DNA of 64,000 nt from Marinomonas sp. THO17 (lineage in GTDB: Bacteria > Pseudomonadota > Gammaproteobacteria > Pseudomonadales > Marinomonadaceae). The notes under the pieces are model-generated. The model was not told where the DNA came from. It ran no database searches and was given only the letters and a program-made list of their open reading frames with translations. Location: positions 3,461,501-3,525,500 of the forward strand of contig NZ_AP031575.1 in NCBI RefSeq assembly GCF_040436405.1. The letters are read 5' to 3'. Shown here one piece after another: positions 1 through 8,430 of this stretch (the first letter of the stretch is position 1; each line of letters begins with the position of its first letter). A program made the position numbers and the translations under genes.

Positions 1-1
1 A

Positions 2-436
<435 letters not shown>

Positions 437-443
437 TGATTCA

Positions 444-1151
444 ATGACCGTCATTCTTGCGATAGATACGTCAACGCCAGCCTGTTCTGTGGCGTTGAAT
501 ATTGATGGTGTGGTACTGGAAGATTTTCGTATGGCGCCACGCCTGCATAATGATCTGATTCTGCCAATGGTTGAACAGATTTTACAGCAGGCAACATTGA
601 CCTTAGCTGATTTAGATGCCATTGCTTTTGGTCGTGGTCCTGGGTCTTTTACAGGGCTCCGAATTAGTGCAGGTATTGTGCAAGGGCTTGCTTTTGGTGC
701 TGATTTGCCCGTTGTGCCAGTGTCTACTTTAGAGGCGTTGGCACTGGAAGGGTTTCAAAAATCAGGTCAGCACAAATGGTTGGCAGCTCTGGATGCTCGC
801 ATGGGTGAGATTTACATGGCGGGCTACCAGCTGGACAAAAATGCACAGGGTTATCAGATTGAGTGCTTGCAAGCCGAACAGGTAATAAAGCCTGAGCGGT
901 TGCTGCCATTTTCTGATCAATACAATGGAGTGGGTTCTGGTTGGTGTTATGCTGAGCAACTTGCTGCGTTATTGCCGTCTGCACCTCAATATGTGTTTGA
1001 TGAGTTGGCTCCGCGTGCTGCTTGTGTTGCAGAGCTTGCTGCAATGAAGTTTGCAAAAGAGGAAACAGTATCGCCTTATGAAGCGATTCCAACTTATCTA
1101 AGGGACGAGATTACCTGGGAAAAACAGGCTCCTCGAATAGGAAAGCGTTAA
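444..1151 (+). CDS. tsaB: tRNA threonylcarbamoyladenosine biosynthesis protein TsaB
   Basis: TsaB (YeaZ) is the scaffold subunit of the TsaB-TsaD-TsaE complex that transfers threonylcarbamoyl to A37 of ANN-decoding tRNAs. The 235 residues match the usual gammaproteobacterial length (about 231). The ASKHA-fold start ILAIDTSTPACSVAL and the conserved GRGPGSFTGLRIS motif near residues 63-75 are present. The catalytic metal site typical of the paralogue TsaD is not expected in TsaB. The ATG lies 7 bp after adk with only a weak Shine-Dalgarno sequence (GCAGG inside adk), so translation may be partly coupled. uppP follows after 4 bp. Confidence 0.95.
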   Translation: MTVILAIDTSTPACSVALNIDGVVLEDFRMAPRLHNDLILPMVEQILQQATLTLADLDAIAFGRGPGSFTGLRISAGIVQGLAFGADLPVVPVSTLEALALEGFQKSGQHKWLAALDARMGEIYMAGYQLDKNAQGYQIECLQAEQVIKPERLLPFSDQYNGVGSGWCYAEQLAALLPSAPQYVFDELAPRAACVAELAAMKFAKEETVSPYEAIPTYLRDEITWEKQAPRIGKR

Positions 1152-1155
1152 TTTT

Positions 1156-1956
1156 ATGTTGTGGTACCAGATTGTTTTTTTGGCCCTGATTCAGGGGTTA
1201 ACTGAATTTCTCCCTATTTCCAGCTCGGCTCATCTTATCCTTCCTGCACAACTGCTTGATTGGCCTGATCAAGGTTTGGCATTTGATGTGGCAGTGCACG
1301 TCGGTACTCTGATTGCCATTGTCTGGTATTTTCGACAAGATTTGTGGAAGATTATTTGCGCTTGGTGTCGGTCCGTTATTGGTAAAGGTGCCTGTAGTGA
1401 GAGCCAATTGGCTTGGTGGATTGTTTTGGCAACGATTCCTGCTTGTGTGGCTGGTTTGGTCTTTGTAGACATCATAGAAACTTATTTACGTTCTATTGAG
1501 GTGATTGCTTACACTACGATAGGTTTTGGTGTTTTGTTGTGGTTGTCTGATCGCTATGGTCGGCACCTTAAAACAGAGCAAGATTTTACTTGGCGTAGTG
1601 TATTATTGATAGGTGTTGCTCAAGCCTTAGCATTAATTCCTGGAACATCTCGTTCAGGGATTACAATGACAGCCGCACGCAGTTTGGGTTTTACGCGACA
1701 AACTGCTGCAAGATTTTCATTTTTACTGTCAATACCACTGATTGTCGCAGCAGGCAGCTTGAAGCTGGTTGAGCTCTTGTCCTCTCATGTTAGTGTGGAT
1801 TGGACCAGTATTACCTCAGGTGTGGTGTTATCCGCTGTAAGTGCCTATTTGTGTATTTATCTGTTTTTGAAATGGTTGAATACCATTGGCTTTTTTCCTT
1901 TTTTCCTCTATCGATTAATAATAGGCTTAGCTCTTTTACTGGTAGTTTATGCTTAA
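1156..1956 (+). CDS. uppP: Undecaprenyl-diphosphatase UppP (BacA type)
   Basis: This integral membrane phosphatase converts undecaprenyl diphosphate to the monophosphate, recycling the lipid carrier for peptidoglycan and O-antigen synthesis and giving bacitracin tolerance. The 266 residues match the BacA family. The two signature segments are visible: QGLTEFLPISSSAHL near the N-terminus (glutamate-rich catalytic motif and serines) and PGTSRSGIT in the second half. Many hydrophobic segments are seen throughout. It lies 4 bp after tsaB in a presumed adk-tsaB-uppP transcript. It links functionally to uppS at 16.7 kb and the DUF368 translocase at 45.1 kb. Confidence 0.97.
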   Translation: MLWYQIVFLALIQGLTEFLPISSSAHLILPAQLLDWPDQGLAFDVAVHVGTLIAIVWYFRQDLWKIICAWCRSVIGKGACSESQLAWWIVLATIPACVAGLVFVDIIETYLRSIEVIAYTTIGFGVLLWLSDRYGRHLKTEQDFTWRSVLLIGVAQALALIPGTSRSGITMTAARSLGFTRQTAARFSFLLSIPLIVAAGSLKLVELLSSHVSVDWTSITSGVVLSAVSAYLCIYLFLKWLNTIGFFPFFLYRLIIGLALLLVVYA

Positions 1957-1983
1957 AGGCTCTTTAGGATAGGACATTCACCT

Positions 1984-2772
1984 ATGGCACATTCGATTGC
2001 AGTGGCAACAGATGAGTCGGTTTATGTGGATGAAACAAGGGCTTTATCCACAAGCTTGGTGTTGCCCTTTTATGCCCTGAAAACGCCACTTAAATTTGCC
2101 ACCGACTATGATTATCTATTGTTGAAAAACAGTCAGGGCTTAGCCATTGCCAAAACAGGCAAGGGCGCGCCTAAACCTGTAATGGTGGATTTTACTGCTG
2201 GTGCAGTAGATCATAGACGTCGCTTCGGTGGCGGCAAAGGGCAGGATATTGCTAAAGCTGTGGGGCTCAATAAGCGCAATGAATTATCGGTTTTAGACGC
2301 TACAGCTGGCTTAGGGCGAGATGCGTTTGTGCTTGCTTCACTTGGTTGTCAGTTAACTCTTTGTGAGCGAGTCGGCTTTGTCAGGTGTTTATTGGCAGAC
2401 GGTTTATACCGCGCGGCTATTCATGCAGAGGTATCTGATATTGTGTCACGAATGACTCTAGCCGCCTCTCATATAGCGGATTTATCAGAACAAGCTCAGT
2501 TTGACGTGGTATTTCTTGATCCAATGTACCCCCACACCGACAAATCTTCCGCCGCCGCAAAAAAAGAAATGGCTTTCTTTCGTGATTTGATAGGTAAAGA
2601 CGAGGATGCTGATGCCTTATTAGCTGAAGCCAAACAAAGGGCTGTTTATCGGGTGGTGGTCAAACGTCCAAAAGGGGCACCTTTCCTCAATCAAGAAGAG
2701 CCGACTTATCAACTCGAAGGGAAATCGGGCCGCTTTGATATCTATGTAATCAAATCCTTAGATCACGATTAG
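1984..2772 (+). CDS. rsmJ: 16S rRNA (guanine1516-N2)-methyltransferase RsmJ
   Basis: RsmJ (YhiQ) methylates G1516 of 16S rRNA using S-adenosylmethionine. The 262-residue protein carries a Rossmann SAM-binding motif ([18 protein letters not shown], around residues 103-120) and a catalytic DPMYP loop near residue 178, which is the family variant of (D/N)PPY. The preceding [11 protein letters not shown] and [10 protein letters not shown] segments are also typical of the family. The start is the ATG 27 bp after uppP, preceded by a GGATAGGA stretch. It is followed by convergent slyX with a 19-bp gap and no strong terminator. Confidence 0.93.
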   Translation: MAHSIAVATDESVYVDETRALSTSLVLPFYALKTPLKFATDYDYLLLKNSQGLAIAKTGKGAPKPVMVDFTAGAVDHRRRFGGGKGQDIAKAVGLNKRNELSVLDATAGLGRDAFVLASLGCQLTLCERVGFVRCLLADGLYRAAIHAEVSDIVSRMTLAASHIADLSEQAQFDVVFLDPMYPHTDKSSAAAKKEMAFFRDLIGKDEDADALLAEAKQRAVYRVVVKRPKGAPFLNQEEPTYQLEGKSGRFDIYVIKSLDHD

Positions 2773-2791
2773 TCTTGTCGCTTATATAGCC

Positions 2792-3004
2792 TTAATAATG
2801 TGGTGGTCTCTCTGCGTCATTAATACCTTGTTGCTGACGATAAGATTCCAGTTGTTTTGCGAATAAGTTTAATTGCTCTTTTAGCAACATGATGTCTTTT
2901 TGTTGTTGCACCAAAGCGTTATTTAAACTGTCGATAGTATCTTCCTGAAACTGCAGTTTGATTTCCAATTCGTCGATACGTTGATTGACTTGTGAGGTAT
3001 TCAT
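2792..3004 (-). CDS. slyX: SlyX family protein
   Basis: Small cytosolic protein of 70 residues matching the SlyX family in length and layout. It consists almost wholly of a heptad coiled coil (INQRIDELEIKLQFQEDTIDSL and on to about residue 55), then a short Pro-containing tail ending ERPPHY, which is typical. The biochemical role of SlyX is not established; in enterics it is linked only loosely to slyD. It is transcribed convergently to rsmJ and away from the cold-shock protein gene, so its promoter must lie in the 289-bp gap to its right. Confidence 0.9.
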   Translation of the reverse strand: MNTSQVNQRIDELEIKLQFQEDTIDSLNNALVQQQKDIMLLKEQLNLFAKQLESYRQQQGINDAERPPHY

Positions 3005-3230
3005 TGATGCCTTCTGTGTGTTAATCTTAAGTTTGAGCTAAGCTCATATTTTTTCAGCGATTCTTGAAAAAATAACATGACTTGTGTTGCGGTCATATAT
3101 TCGGTAAGAATGGCGTGAAAATTGCCTATTAATTAAGTGCGGATATTTTACTCTCATCTGAATTGGCTTCACATGGCATTTATGAAAGAGTTTGGTAAAA
3201 ATATCTATTTATTCAATTTTACTAACACGG

Positions 3231-3251
3231 AATCGGCGTTCTTTGCCGATT
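3231..3251 (+). promoter_or_regulatory. 5'-UTR hairpin upstream of cold-shock-domain gene
   Basis: A perfect 7-bp inverted repeat (AATCGGC / GCCGATT, 7-nt loop) lies 43 bp before the start of the cold-shock-domain gene, in the 289-bp slyX-csp gap. There is no T-tract after it, so it is not an intrinsic terminator. Long structured leaders are known for cold-shock genes, so an RNA role is possible but only inferred. Nothing else was recognised in the gap apart from A/T-rich sequence that must hold the divergent promoters. Confidence 0.35.
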
Positions 3252-3293
3252 TGGCATCACAATACTATTTAATGAGATAAGAGATATATTGTT

Positions 3294-3746
3294 ATGAACA
3301 ATCAAGATAATTATTCCAATGGCGCATCAAGTGCCGGTTTTTTTTCATTACGCGCGTTTATTGTTAGCATCATCATCGCACTGATTGTGCCACTATTAAT
3401 TGCAGGGGTTTTAAAAGAAGAGGTTGCAACCAATTACCTAGTGTATTTCGGTTTTATTTTGGTTTCTGTTTATTTGGGTACTATGGTTAGTCAAGCGCGC
3501 TTCTCATCGTCTTCTGGTCAAATGGATGACGATGATGACAGGGAGCAAGGAACGGTAAAATGGTTCAATTCTTCTAAAGGTTTTGGTTTTCTTACTATGG
3601 AAAATGGAGACGATGTATTTGTCCATTATCGAGCTATTCGAGGACGTGGTCGTCGTTTCTTGGTGGAAGGTCAGTTAGTGCGCTTTTATGTCACTGAGGG
3701 TGAGAAAGGCAAGCAAGCTGAAAACGTTTCTATTGTTCGCGGTTAA
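3294..3746 (+). CDS. Membrane-anchored cold-shock (CSD) protein
   Basis: A 150-residue protein with two predicted membrane helices (about 20-40 and 48-67), an acidic linker (MDDDDDREQ, 77-85) and a complete cold-shock domain (86-150). RNP1 (KGFGFL, 95-100) and RNP2 (VFVHY, 108-112) are intact, so nucleic-acid binding is expected. Basic residues before helix 1 and after helix 2 predict a hairpin with both ends, and thus the CSD, in the cytoplasm. Classical CspA proteins are about 70 residues and soluble, so this is a tethered variant. It lies 30 bp before tpx, probably in one transcript. Family assignment is sure; a role (for example RNA chaperoning at the membrane) is inference. Confidence 0.88.
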   Translation: MNNQDNYSNGASSAGFFSLRAFIVSIIIALIVPLLIAGVLKEEVATNYLVYFGFILVSVYLGTMVSQARFSSSSGQMDDDDDREQGTVKWFNSSKGFGFLTMENGDDVFVHYRAIRGRGRRFLVEGQLVRFYVTEGEKGKQAENVSIVRG

Positions 3747-3776
3747 TTTCCGTTTTTATTAAGAGGCTAGATACAC

Positions 3777-4274
3777 ATGGCACAAGTTACATTAAAAGGT
3801 AATCCTTTCAATACAGTAGGTGAATTGCCTGCTGTTGGTTCGCAAGCGCCTGATTTTGAGTTGGTTAAAATGGATTTGTCAGTAAGCACCTTGGCTGATT
3901 ACAAAGGCTCAAAATTGGTATTAAATATTTTTCCTTCAATTGATACACCTACTTGCGCAACATCTGTGCGTAAATTTAACGAGTCTGCTGCGGCGCTGAA
4001 AGGTGTGAATGTGATATGTGTATCTGCTGATTTACCGTTCGCTACAGCTCGTTTTTGTGGTGCGGAAGGTATTGATAATGTAGATACTGGCTCGAGTTTC
4101 CGTTCCAGCTTTGGTGAGGATTATGGTTTGACTTTTGCTGATGGTCCCCTAGCTGGTTTGCTGTCACGTTCTGTGGTGGTGTTGGATGAGTCTGGTAAGG
4201 TCATTTATTCTGAGCAGGTCGCTGAAACGGCTGATGAGCCAAACTACGATGCGGCACTAGCAGTACTATCTTAA
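3777..4274 (+). CDS. tpx: Thiol peroxidase Tpx
   Basis: Atypical 2-Cys peroxiredoxin that reduces hydrogen peroxide and alkyl hydroperoxides using thioredoxin. The 165 residues match the Tpx family. The peroxidatic cysteine is Cys60 in DTPTCATSVRKFN and the resolving cysteine is Cys94 in ATARFCGAEG, equivalent to Cys61/Cys95 of the E. coli enzyme. The gene follows the membrane cold-shock protein by 30 bp and ends before a strong hairpin shared with convergent panD. Confidence 0.97.
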   Translation: MAQVTLKGNPFNTVGELPAVGSQAPDFELVKMDLSVSTLADYKGSKLVLNIFPSIDTPTCATSVRKFNESAAALKGVNVICVSADLPFATARFCGAEGIDNVDTGSSFRSSFGEDYGLTFADGPLAGLLSRSVVVLDESGKVIYSEQVAETADEPNYDAALAVLS

Positions 4275-4328
4275 AGAGATTAATTTCTTAAGAGCGGCTA
4301 TCTAAAAAATAGCGAGCTTAAAAATAAA

Positions 4329-4365
4329 AATCCCGCATGACCAAAAGGTGACGCGGGATTTTTTA
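4329..4365. terminator. Intrinsic terminator between tpx and panD, probably bidirectional
   Basis: Perfect 8-bp stem AATCCCGC / GCGGGATT with a 16-nt spacer, followed by TTTTT on the plus strand and flanked by an A-run that becomes a T-run on the minus strand. It lies between the convergent tpx and panD genes and can serve both. Confidence 0.85.
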
Positions 4366-4391
4366 TATTGGCAGATAAAGCGTTGTTTGAA

Positions 4392-4772
4392 TCAGTTCTT
4401 TTGCACCGGGATGGTATTGGTAGAACGTTCTACACTATTGTCTTTGTTTAAGTAAACCAATTTAGGTTTATATTCATCGGCTTCTTGCTCTTCAAATTGG
4501 CCGTATGCAGCGATAATGACACGGTCCCCAACTTGTACACGTCGCGCCGCTGCGCCATTCATGGAAATGGTGCCGGAGCCTGCTTCCGCTAGAATCACAT
4601 AAGTATGGAAGCGTTCACCATTATCGACATTATAGATATCGATCTTTTCAAATTCGCGTAAACCAGCGAGTTTAACCAGGTCTTCATCAATAGCACAGGA
4701 ACCATCATACCAAAGCTCGGCTTGGGTCACGCTCGCCATGTGAAGTTTGCCTTTTAAAAGTGTTACTTGCAT
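4392..4772 (-). CDS. panD: Aspartate 1-decarboxylase PanD
   Basis: PanD decarboxylates L-aspartate to beta-alanine for pantothenate/CoA synthesis. It is made as a proenzyme that self-cleaves between Gly24 and Ser25 to form a pyruvoyl cofactor. That site is exactly conserved here (WYDGSCAID, with Gly24-Ser25), as are the catalytic lysine in LLKGKLH (Lys9) and the [15 protein letters not shown] segment. Length 126 is standard. The other pantothenate genes (panB, panC) are not in the window. It is the last gene of the leftward dapE region and is closed by the terminator at 4329-4365. Confidence 0.97.
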   Translation of the reverse strand: MQVTLLKGKLHMASVTQAELWYDGSCAIDEDLVKLAGLREFEKIDIYNVDNGERFHTYVILAEAGSGTISMNGAAARRVQVGDRVIIAAYGQFEEQEADEYKPKLVYLNKDNSVERSTNTIPVQKN

Positions 4773-4826
4773 TACAATTTCTCTACTCTTATTTTGCCTG
4801 CCACTGAGATCAGAATCTGCAGTGTT

Positions 4827-5201
4827 CTATTTCCAAATGAAAGGTCCTTCATTTTGGTCATTAATGCGCCACCATTGATCAGGATCTTGTGTGCCTTCTT
4901 CTTGCCATCCTTGATAATTGCAGCGAACCTCACATTGTAGGACTGAAAAAGCGTGTTTTGCACAAGCCATATCGTTTTCCCATGGGGTTTGCTCAGAATC
5001 AAACCAGACGGATGTGAAGCGTTTTCCAGCAGCTTCTTGCAGTATGGTGACGTCAATTTCTGCCTCTTGATACTGTACTTTTAACTTAGTGCAGAGTTTG
5101 CTTAGGGTGGTCTTGTTGATAAGTGTGAATTCTTTTCCAAGCCATTCAATAATGTTTTCCAAAGGACAGGAAAGAACATAGATTTCGATGTCAGTTTGCA
5201 T
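4827..5201 (-). CDS. Conserved hypothetical protein, 124 aa
   Basis: No function recognised. A soluble, acidic protein without signal peptide or membrane segment. The C-terminal half is rich in tryptophan (SVWFDSEQTPW, NYQGWQ, QWWRIND, PFIWK) and contains two Cys residues in LQCEVRCNYQGW. The pattern resembles small uncharacterised proteins of pseudomonads encoded near dapE, but that is a memory-based impression. Its ATG lies inside the 3' end of the next upstream gene (11-bp overlap at 5191-5201), so the pair is probably translationally coupled. It is 55 bp upstream of panD on the same strand. Confidence 0.75.
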   Translation of the reverse strand: MQTDIEIYVLSCPLENIIEWLGKEFTLINKTTLSKLCTKLKVQYQEAEIDVTILQEAAGKRFTSVWFDSEQTPWENDMACAKHAFSVLQCEVRCNYQGWQEEGTQDPDQWWRINDQNEGPFIWK

Positions 5202-5472
5202 CGTCTTCGTCTCTTTTTTGTATCATATGATAAATTCGTAGGACGCTCATCGACAGGTATCCTACTAAGGTCCAGATAACACCGCAAGCCGCTAAAACTA
5301 AACCGACAAAGGCGATGATTTCCTGCGCAAAAGAATCTTTCAAAACACGATCAGCGACCATCAGCATGAGCGAGCCAAACACAAACAACAAGCCGCCCTG
5401 AATCATTTTAATCAAGGCCCGTCTTGGATTTTTGCCAAGTCTGATGGTTAGGTGGTGAATCTTATCTCTCAT
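5191..5472 (-). CDS. Small two-helix membrane protein of unknown function
   Basis: A 93-residue protein with a basic N-terminus (MRDKIHHLTIRLGKNPRR), two hydrophobic helices at about 20-42 and 50-74, and a charged C-terminus (QKRDEDDAN). The positive-inside rule suggests a hairpin with both ends cytoplasmic. No family was recognised. It lies 26 bp downstream of dapE and overlaps the next gene by 11 bp, so a dapE - membrane protein - 124-aa protein operon is likely. The function is unknown. Confidence 0.75.
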   Translation of the reverse strand: MRDKIHHLTIRLGKNPRRALIKMIQGGLLFVFGSLMLMVADRVLKDSFAQEIIAFVGLVLAACGVIWTLVGYLSMSVLRIYHMIQKRDEDDAN

Positions 5473-5498
5473 GCTGTTTGCTATGCTAATGAAGAAAA

Positions 5499-6644
5499 TT
5501 AGCTGTTCTTTATGAACAGATTTTCTAAAATGCGATGATAAACATCACTCAGTTGATCTAAGCTATTGGCATCAACGCATTCGTTAATCTGATGTATGGT
5601 GGCATTGACTGGGCCAAGCTCAACCACTTGTGTGCCCATCTTGGCAATGAAGCGACCGTCAGAGGTGCCGCCAGAAGTGGATAATTCAGGCGTGATACTG
5701 ACTTTTTCCTCGACGGCATCGACAATAGCGTCCACCAATTCACCTGGTCTAGTCAAAAAAGGCAGGCCATTATATGTCCAGTCAATGTCATACGCCAATT
5801 GATGTTTGTCTAGTACAGCCAGTACACGTTCTTTTAATGTGTCGAAGTCCAATTCAGAAGAGAAACGGAAATTGAATTGTGCTTTTAGATCACCTGGAAC
5901 CACATTGGTGGCGCCAGTCCCCGAATGAATATTAGACACTTGAAAGCTGGTTGGCGGGAAGAAATCGTTACCATCGTCCCAATGGGTGCTTGCCAATTCT
6001 GCTAGTGCAGGAGCTGCTAGGTGAATGGGATTAACCGCTAGGTGAGGATAGGCAACATGACCTTGTTTACCGTAAATTGTTAGGTCACCGCTGAAAGAGC
6101 CACGACGACCGTTTTTAATAATATCACCTAATTGTTTGGTACTGGACGGTTCACCAACAATGCACCAATCCACTTGTTCTTCACGGGCCATGAGAGCATC
6201 CACAACACGAGTTGTACCGTCAACAAAGGGGCCTTCCTCGTCACTGGTAATGAGGAATGAAATTTGTCCTGGATGATCAGGATAGGCATTAATAAAACTC
6301 TCTACTGCTGTGATCATAGCGGCAAGGCTTCCTTTCATATCGGCAGCGCCGCGACCATAAAGCATGCCGTTGATAATTTGTGGCTCAAATGGTGGTACTT
6401 TCCATTCGTTCTCAGGGCCGCTTGGCACTACATCAGTATGGCCTGCGAAACACAGATTTGGTCCTGACTCACCTCGCTTTGCGTAAAAGTTTTTTACCTC
6501 ACCAAAAGGCATTTTTTCAATTTGGAAATTGAGTTTTTCCAAGCGTGCAATCATCAGGTCTTGACAGCCTGCGTCTTCAGGTGTGACAGAAGCACGTGAT
6601 ATTAAGTCAATGGCGAGTTTTAGCGTTGGTGATAAGTTAGACAT
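5499..6644 (-). CDS. dapE: Succinyl-diaminopimelate desuccinylase DapE
   Basis: DapE is a di-zinc M20 hydrolase that removes succinate from N-succinyl-L,L-diaminopimelate in lysine and meso-DAP synthesis. The 381 residues match the family. Metal and catalytic motifs are present: [12 protein letters not shown] (His ligand and Asp), [10 protein letters not shown] (bridging Asp), SDEEG (catalytic and ligand Glu) and the late His in [10 protein letters not shown] central dimerisation (lid) domain is present around [10 protein letters not shown]. dapD and dapC, which act just before it in the pathway, are encoded 0.7-3 kb upstream on the same strand. Confidence 0.97.
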   Translation of the reverse strand: MSNLSPTLKLAIDLISRASVTPEDAGCQDLMIARLEKLNFQIEKMPFGEVKNFYAKRGESGPNLCFAGHTDVVPSGPENEWKVPPFEPQIINGMLYGRGAADMKGSLAAMITAVESFINAYPDHPGQISFLITSDEEGPFVDGTTRVVDALMAREEQVDWCIVGEPSSTKQLGDIIKNGRRGSFSGDLTIYGKQGHVAYPHLAVNPIHLAAPALAELASTHWDDGNDFFPPTSFQVSNIHSGTGATNVVPGDLKAQFNFRFSSELDFDTLKERVLAVLDKHQLAYDIDWTYNGLPFLTRPGELVDAIVDAVEEKVSITPELSTSGGTSDGRFIAKMGTQVVELGPVNATIHQINECVDANSLDQLSDVYHRILENLFIKNS

Positions 6645-6723
6645 TCTTTACCTTTTCGTTGGTTTTCGCTACTTTATAAGAGACTCTGTTACTATAACAG
6701 GAGATGATCATAAAGGTGGAAAT

Positions 6724-6921
6724 ATGAAGCGAAGCGCCGTTATTTTATTGAGCTTTATTACTGCTGGGTGCGGTGTGTTGAGGCCGCCAGTCGTTCAGGA
6801 ATCCTATTTTGTTCCAGTTATTCGTTCTGATGTATCTACTTCGGGGTACACACCCACGGTCACTCCAATGATTCAAAAAAAAGAAGATCCGCGTCGAATA
6901 TATACCCCGGTTCTGCGTTAG
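6724..6921 (+). CDS. Small putative lipoprotein, 65 aa
   Basis: The open frame extends further upstream, but ATG 6724 is chosen because AAAGGTGG lies 6 bp before it and because the product then begins with a lipoprotein signal peptide: MKRSAVILLSFITAGC, basic n-region, hydrophobic core and a lipobox-like ITAGC with Cys16 as the predicted lipidation site. Thr at -3 is tolerated but not ideal. The mature part is about 50 residues, Pro-, Thr- and Val-rich, with no recognisable domain. It is the only plus-strand gene within the dap block. Its stop codon overlaps the stop of the convergent yffB-like gene (TTAG, 6918-6921). Confidence 0.65.
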   Translation: MKRSAVILLSFITAGCGVLRPPVVQESYFVPVIRSDVSTSGYTPTVTPMIQKKEDPRRIYTPVLR

Positions 6922-7262
6922 TGAAATGCTTGGCTATATTGCTCGGCATTAAAGCCTAATAAAATTTCTGTTTTGGTCTCTATCAAAGGGCGTTTAATGA
7001 TCGAAGGTTGTTGTTGCATTAATGCCACAGCCTTTTCAGCATCCATAGTATCTTTTGTTGCATCGTCGAGTTTGCGCCAAGTAGTACCACGTTTATTGAT
7101 CACATTTTCCCAGCCGAGTTTGTCGATCCAAGCTTTTGCCTGTTCCGCCTGTACACCAGCTTTTTTATAGTCATGAAACTGATAGTCGATTTGATTGTCG
7201 TCAAGCCAGCGAAAGGCTTTTTTCATTGTGTCGCAATTTTTAATGCCATAGACATTCAACAT
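6918..7262 (-). CDS. ArsC/Spx-family thioredoxin-fold protein (YffB-like)
   Basis: A 114-residue protein of the arsenate reductase/Spx superfamily, closest in pattern to YffB. The start MLNVYGIKNCDTMKKAFRWL gives a single N-terminal cysteine (Cys10 in CDTM rather than CxxC), followed by the RGTTWRKL segment and a late RPLIE motif typical of ArsC-type proteins. YffB binds glutathione in vitro in some species, and no physiological arsenate role is shown. It lies about 80 bp downstream of dapD, an association also seen in pseudomonads, so a link to the dap genes is possible but unproven. Confidence 0.85.
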   Translation of the reverse strand: MLNVYGIKNCDTMKKAFRWLDDNQIDYQFHDYKKAGVQAEQAKAWIDKLGWENVINKRGTTWRKLDDATKDTMDAEKAVALMQQQPSIIKRPLIETKTEILLGFNAEQYSQAFH

Positions 7263-7341
7263 AATGTTTTCCCCAATGAAGTTGCATTTAAAAATGGCGC
7301 CATTCCATGCAGAACAGCGCCATGACTTATTTTAAGGGTGA

Positions 7342-8379
7342 TTAGTTGTGTGCGTGCAAGGCTTCATTAAGCGCAATGGCTGTTTTGTTGGTTTTGCATT
7401 CAATAGCGCCGCTTTCAGAGTTGCGACGGAACAAGAGGTCAGATTGACCAGAAAGCTCGCGTGCTTTCACAACAGAAACAACTTGGTTGTTTTCGTCCAA
7501 TAAGGTCACTTTAGAACCTGCTGTAATGTATAGGCCAGATTCCACTGTGCAGCGATCGCCAAGGCCGATCCCGATGCCAGCATTGGCGCCAATCAAACAT
7601 TGTTCGCCTACACCGATTACAATGTTACCACCGCCAGAAAGTGTGCCCATGGTGGAACAACCGCCGCCTAAGTCAGAGCCGTTACCAACCACAACGCCAG
7701 CTGAAATTCGGCCTTCTACCATGCTGGTGCCAAGTGTACCGGCATTGAAGTTAACAAAACCTTCATGCATTACCGTTGTTCCTTCACCCAAATGAGCACC
7801 AAGACGGATGCGAGCGGCGTCTCCCACACGAATACCAGCCGGAACAACAAAGTTAAGCATTTTAGGGAATTTATCTACGCTGAATACTTCAATAGTACGA
7901 CCTTCCATGCGGGCACTTAGTTGGCGGTCTGCTAATTCACGAACGTCGATGGGACCATCGCTTGTCCAAGCTGTGTTAACCAGTAGACCAAACATACCGT
8001 CTAACACTGTGCCGTGTGGTTGCACTAAACGATGAGAAATCAATTGCAGTTTTAGATAAACTTCAGCAGGATTGGCTGGAGCTTCGTCTGTTGCCAATAT
8101 ACAAAGAATCACAGGTTGTGTAGAGGCTTTTAAGCGAGAGGCTAATTCGGCTTGCTCAATATTGCCTGCTTTTAATAGGTTCATATGAAGACGATTGAGG
8201 TCGCTTTCATCCAGAACTAGAGTGCTGTTGCCACCTTCATAGTTAGTGCTTTCGACGATAGCATCTACAGTGCTTTTTTCCGCGCCTAGGCAAGGTGCTG
8301 AATAGAAAACCTCAAGCCACTGGTCTTCTTTGTTTTGTGTACCAATGCCAAGGCCAAATGCGAAAATTGAATTACTCAT
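7342..8379 (-). CDS. dapD: 2,3,4,5-tetrahydropyridine-2,6-dicarboxylate N-succinyltransferase DapD
   Basis: DapD transfers succinyl from succinyl-CoA to tetrahydrodipicolinate in the succinylase branch of lysine/DAP synthesis. At 345 residues it is the long Pseudomonas-type DapD, not the about 274-residue enterobacterial form. The C-terminal half is a left-handed beta-helix of hexapeptide repeats (VRVGDAARIRLGAHLGEGT, VVVGNGSDLGGG, ECLIGANAGIGIGLGD). The N-terminal third is the extra alpha/beta domain of this subgroup. It lies between dapC and the yffB-like gene on the same strand. Confidence 0.95.
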   Translation of the reverse strand: MSNSIFAFGLGIGTQNKEDQWLEVFYSAPCLGAEKSTVDAIVESTNYEGGNSTLVLDESDLNRLHMNLLKAGNIEQAELASRLKASTQPVILCILATDEAPANPAEVYLKLQLISHRLVQPHGTVLDGMFGLLVNTAWTSDGPIDVRELADRQLSARMEGRTIEVFSVDKFPKMLNFVVPAGIRVGDAARIRLGAHLGEGTTVMHEGFVNFNAGTLGTSMVEGRISAGVVVGNGSDLGGGCSTMGTLSGGGNIVIGVGEQCLIGANAGIGIGLGDRCTVESGLYITAGSKVTLLDENNQVVSVVKARELSGQSDLLFRRNSESGAIECKTNKTAIALNEALHAHN

Positions 8380-8430
8380 GTAATCTTCTCCAACTGAGTG
8401 TTTTATAGCGAATGTTTTATAAAATAAGAG

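Noticed and set aside
724..1092. 122-codon minus-strand open frame inside tsaB
   Set aside because: Antisense shadow of a strongly conserved gene; no RBS and low-complexity His/Gln-rich translation.
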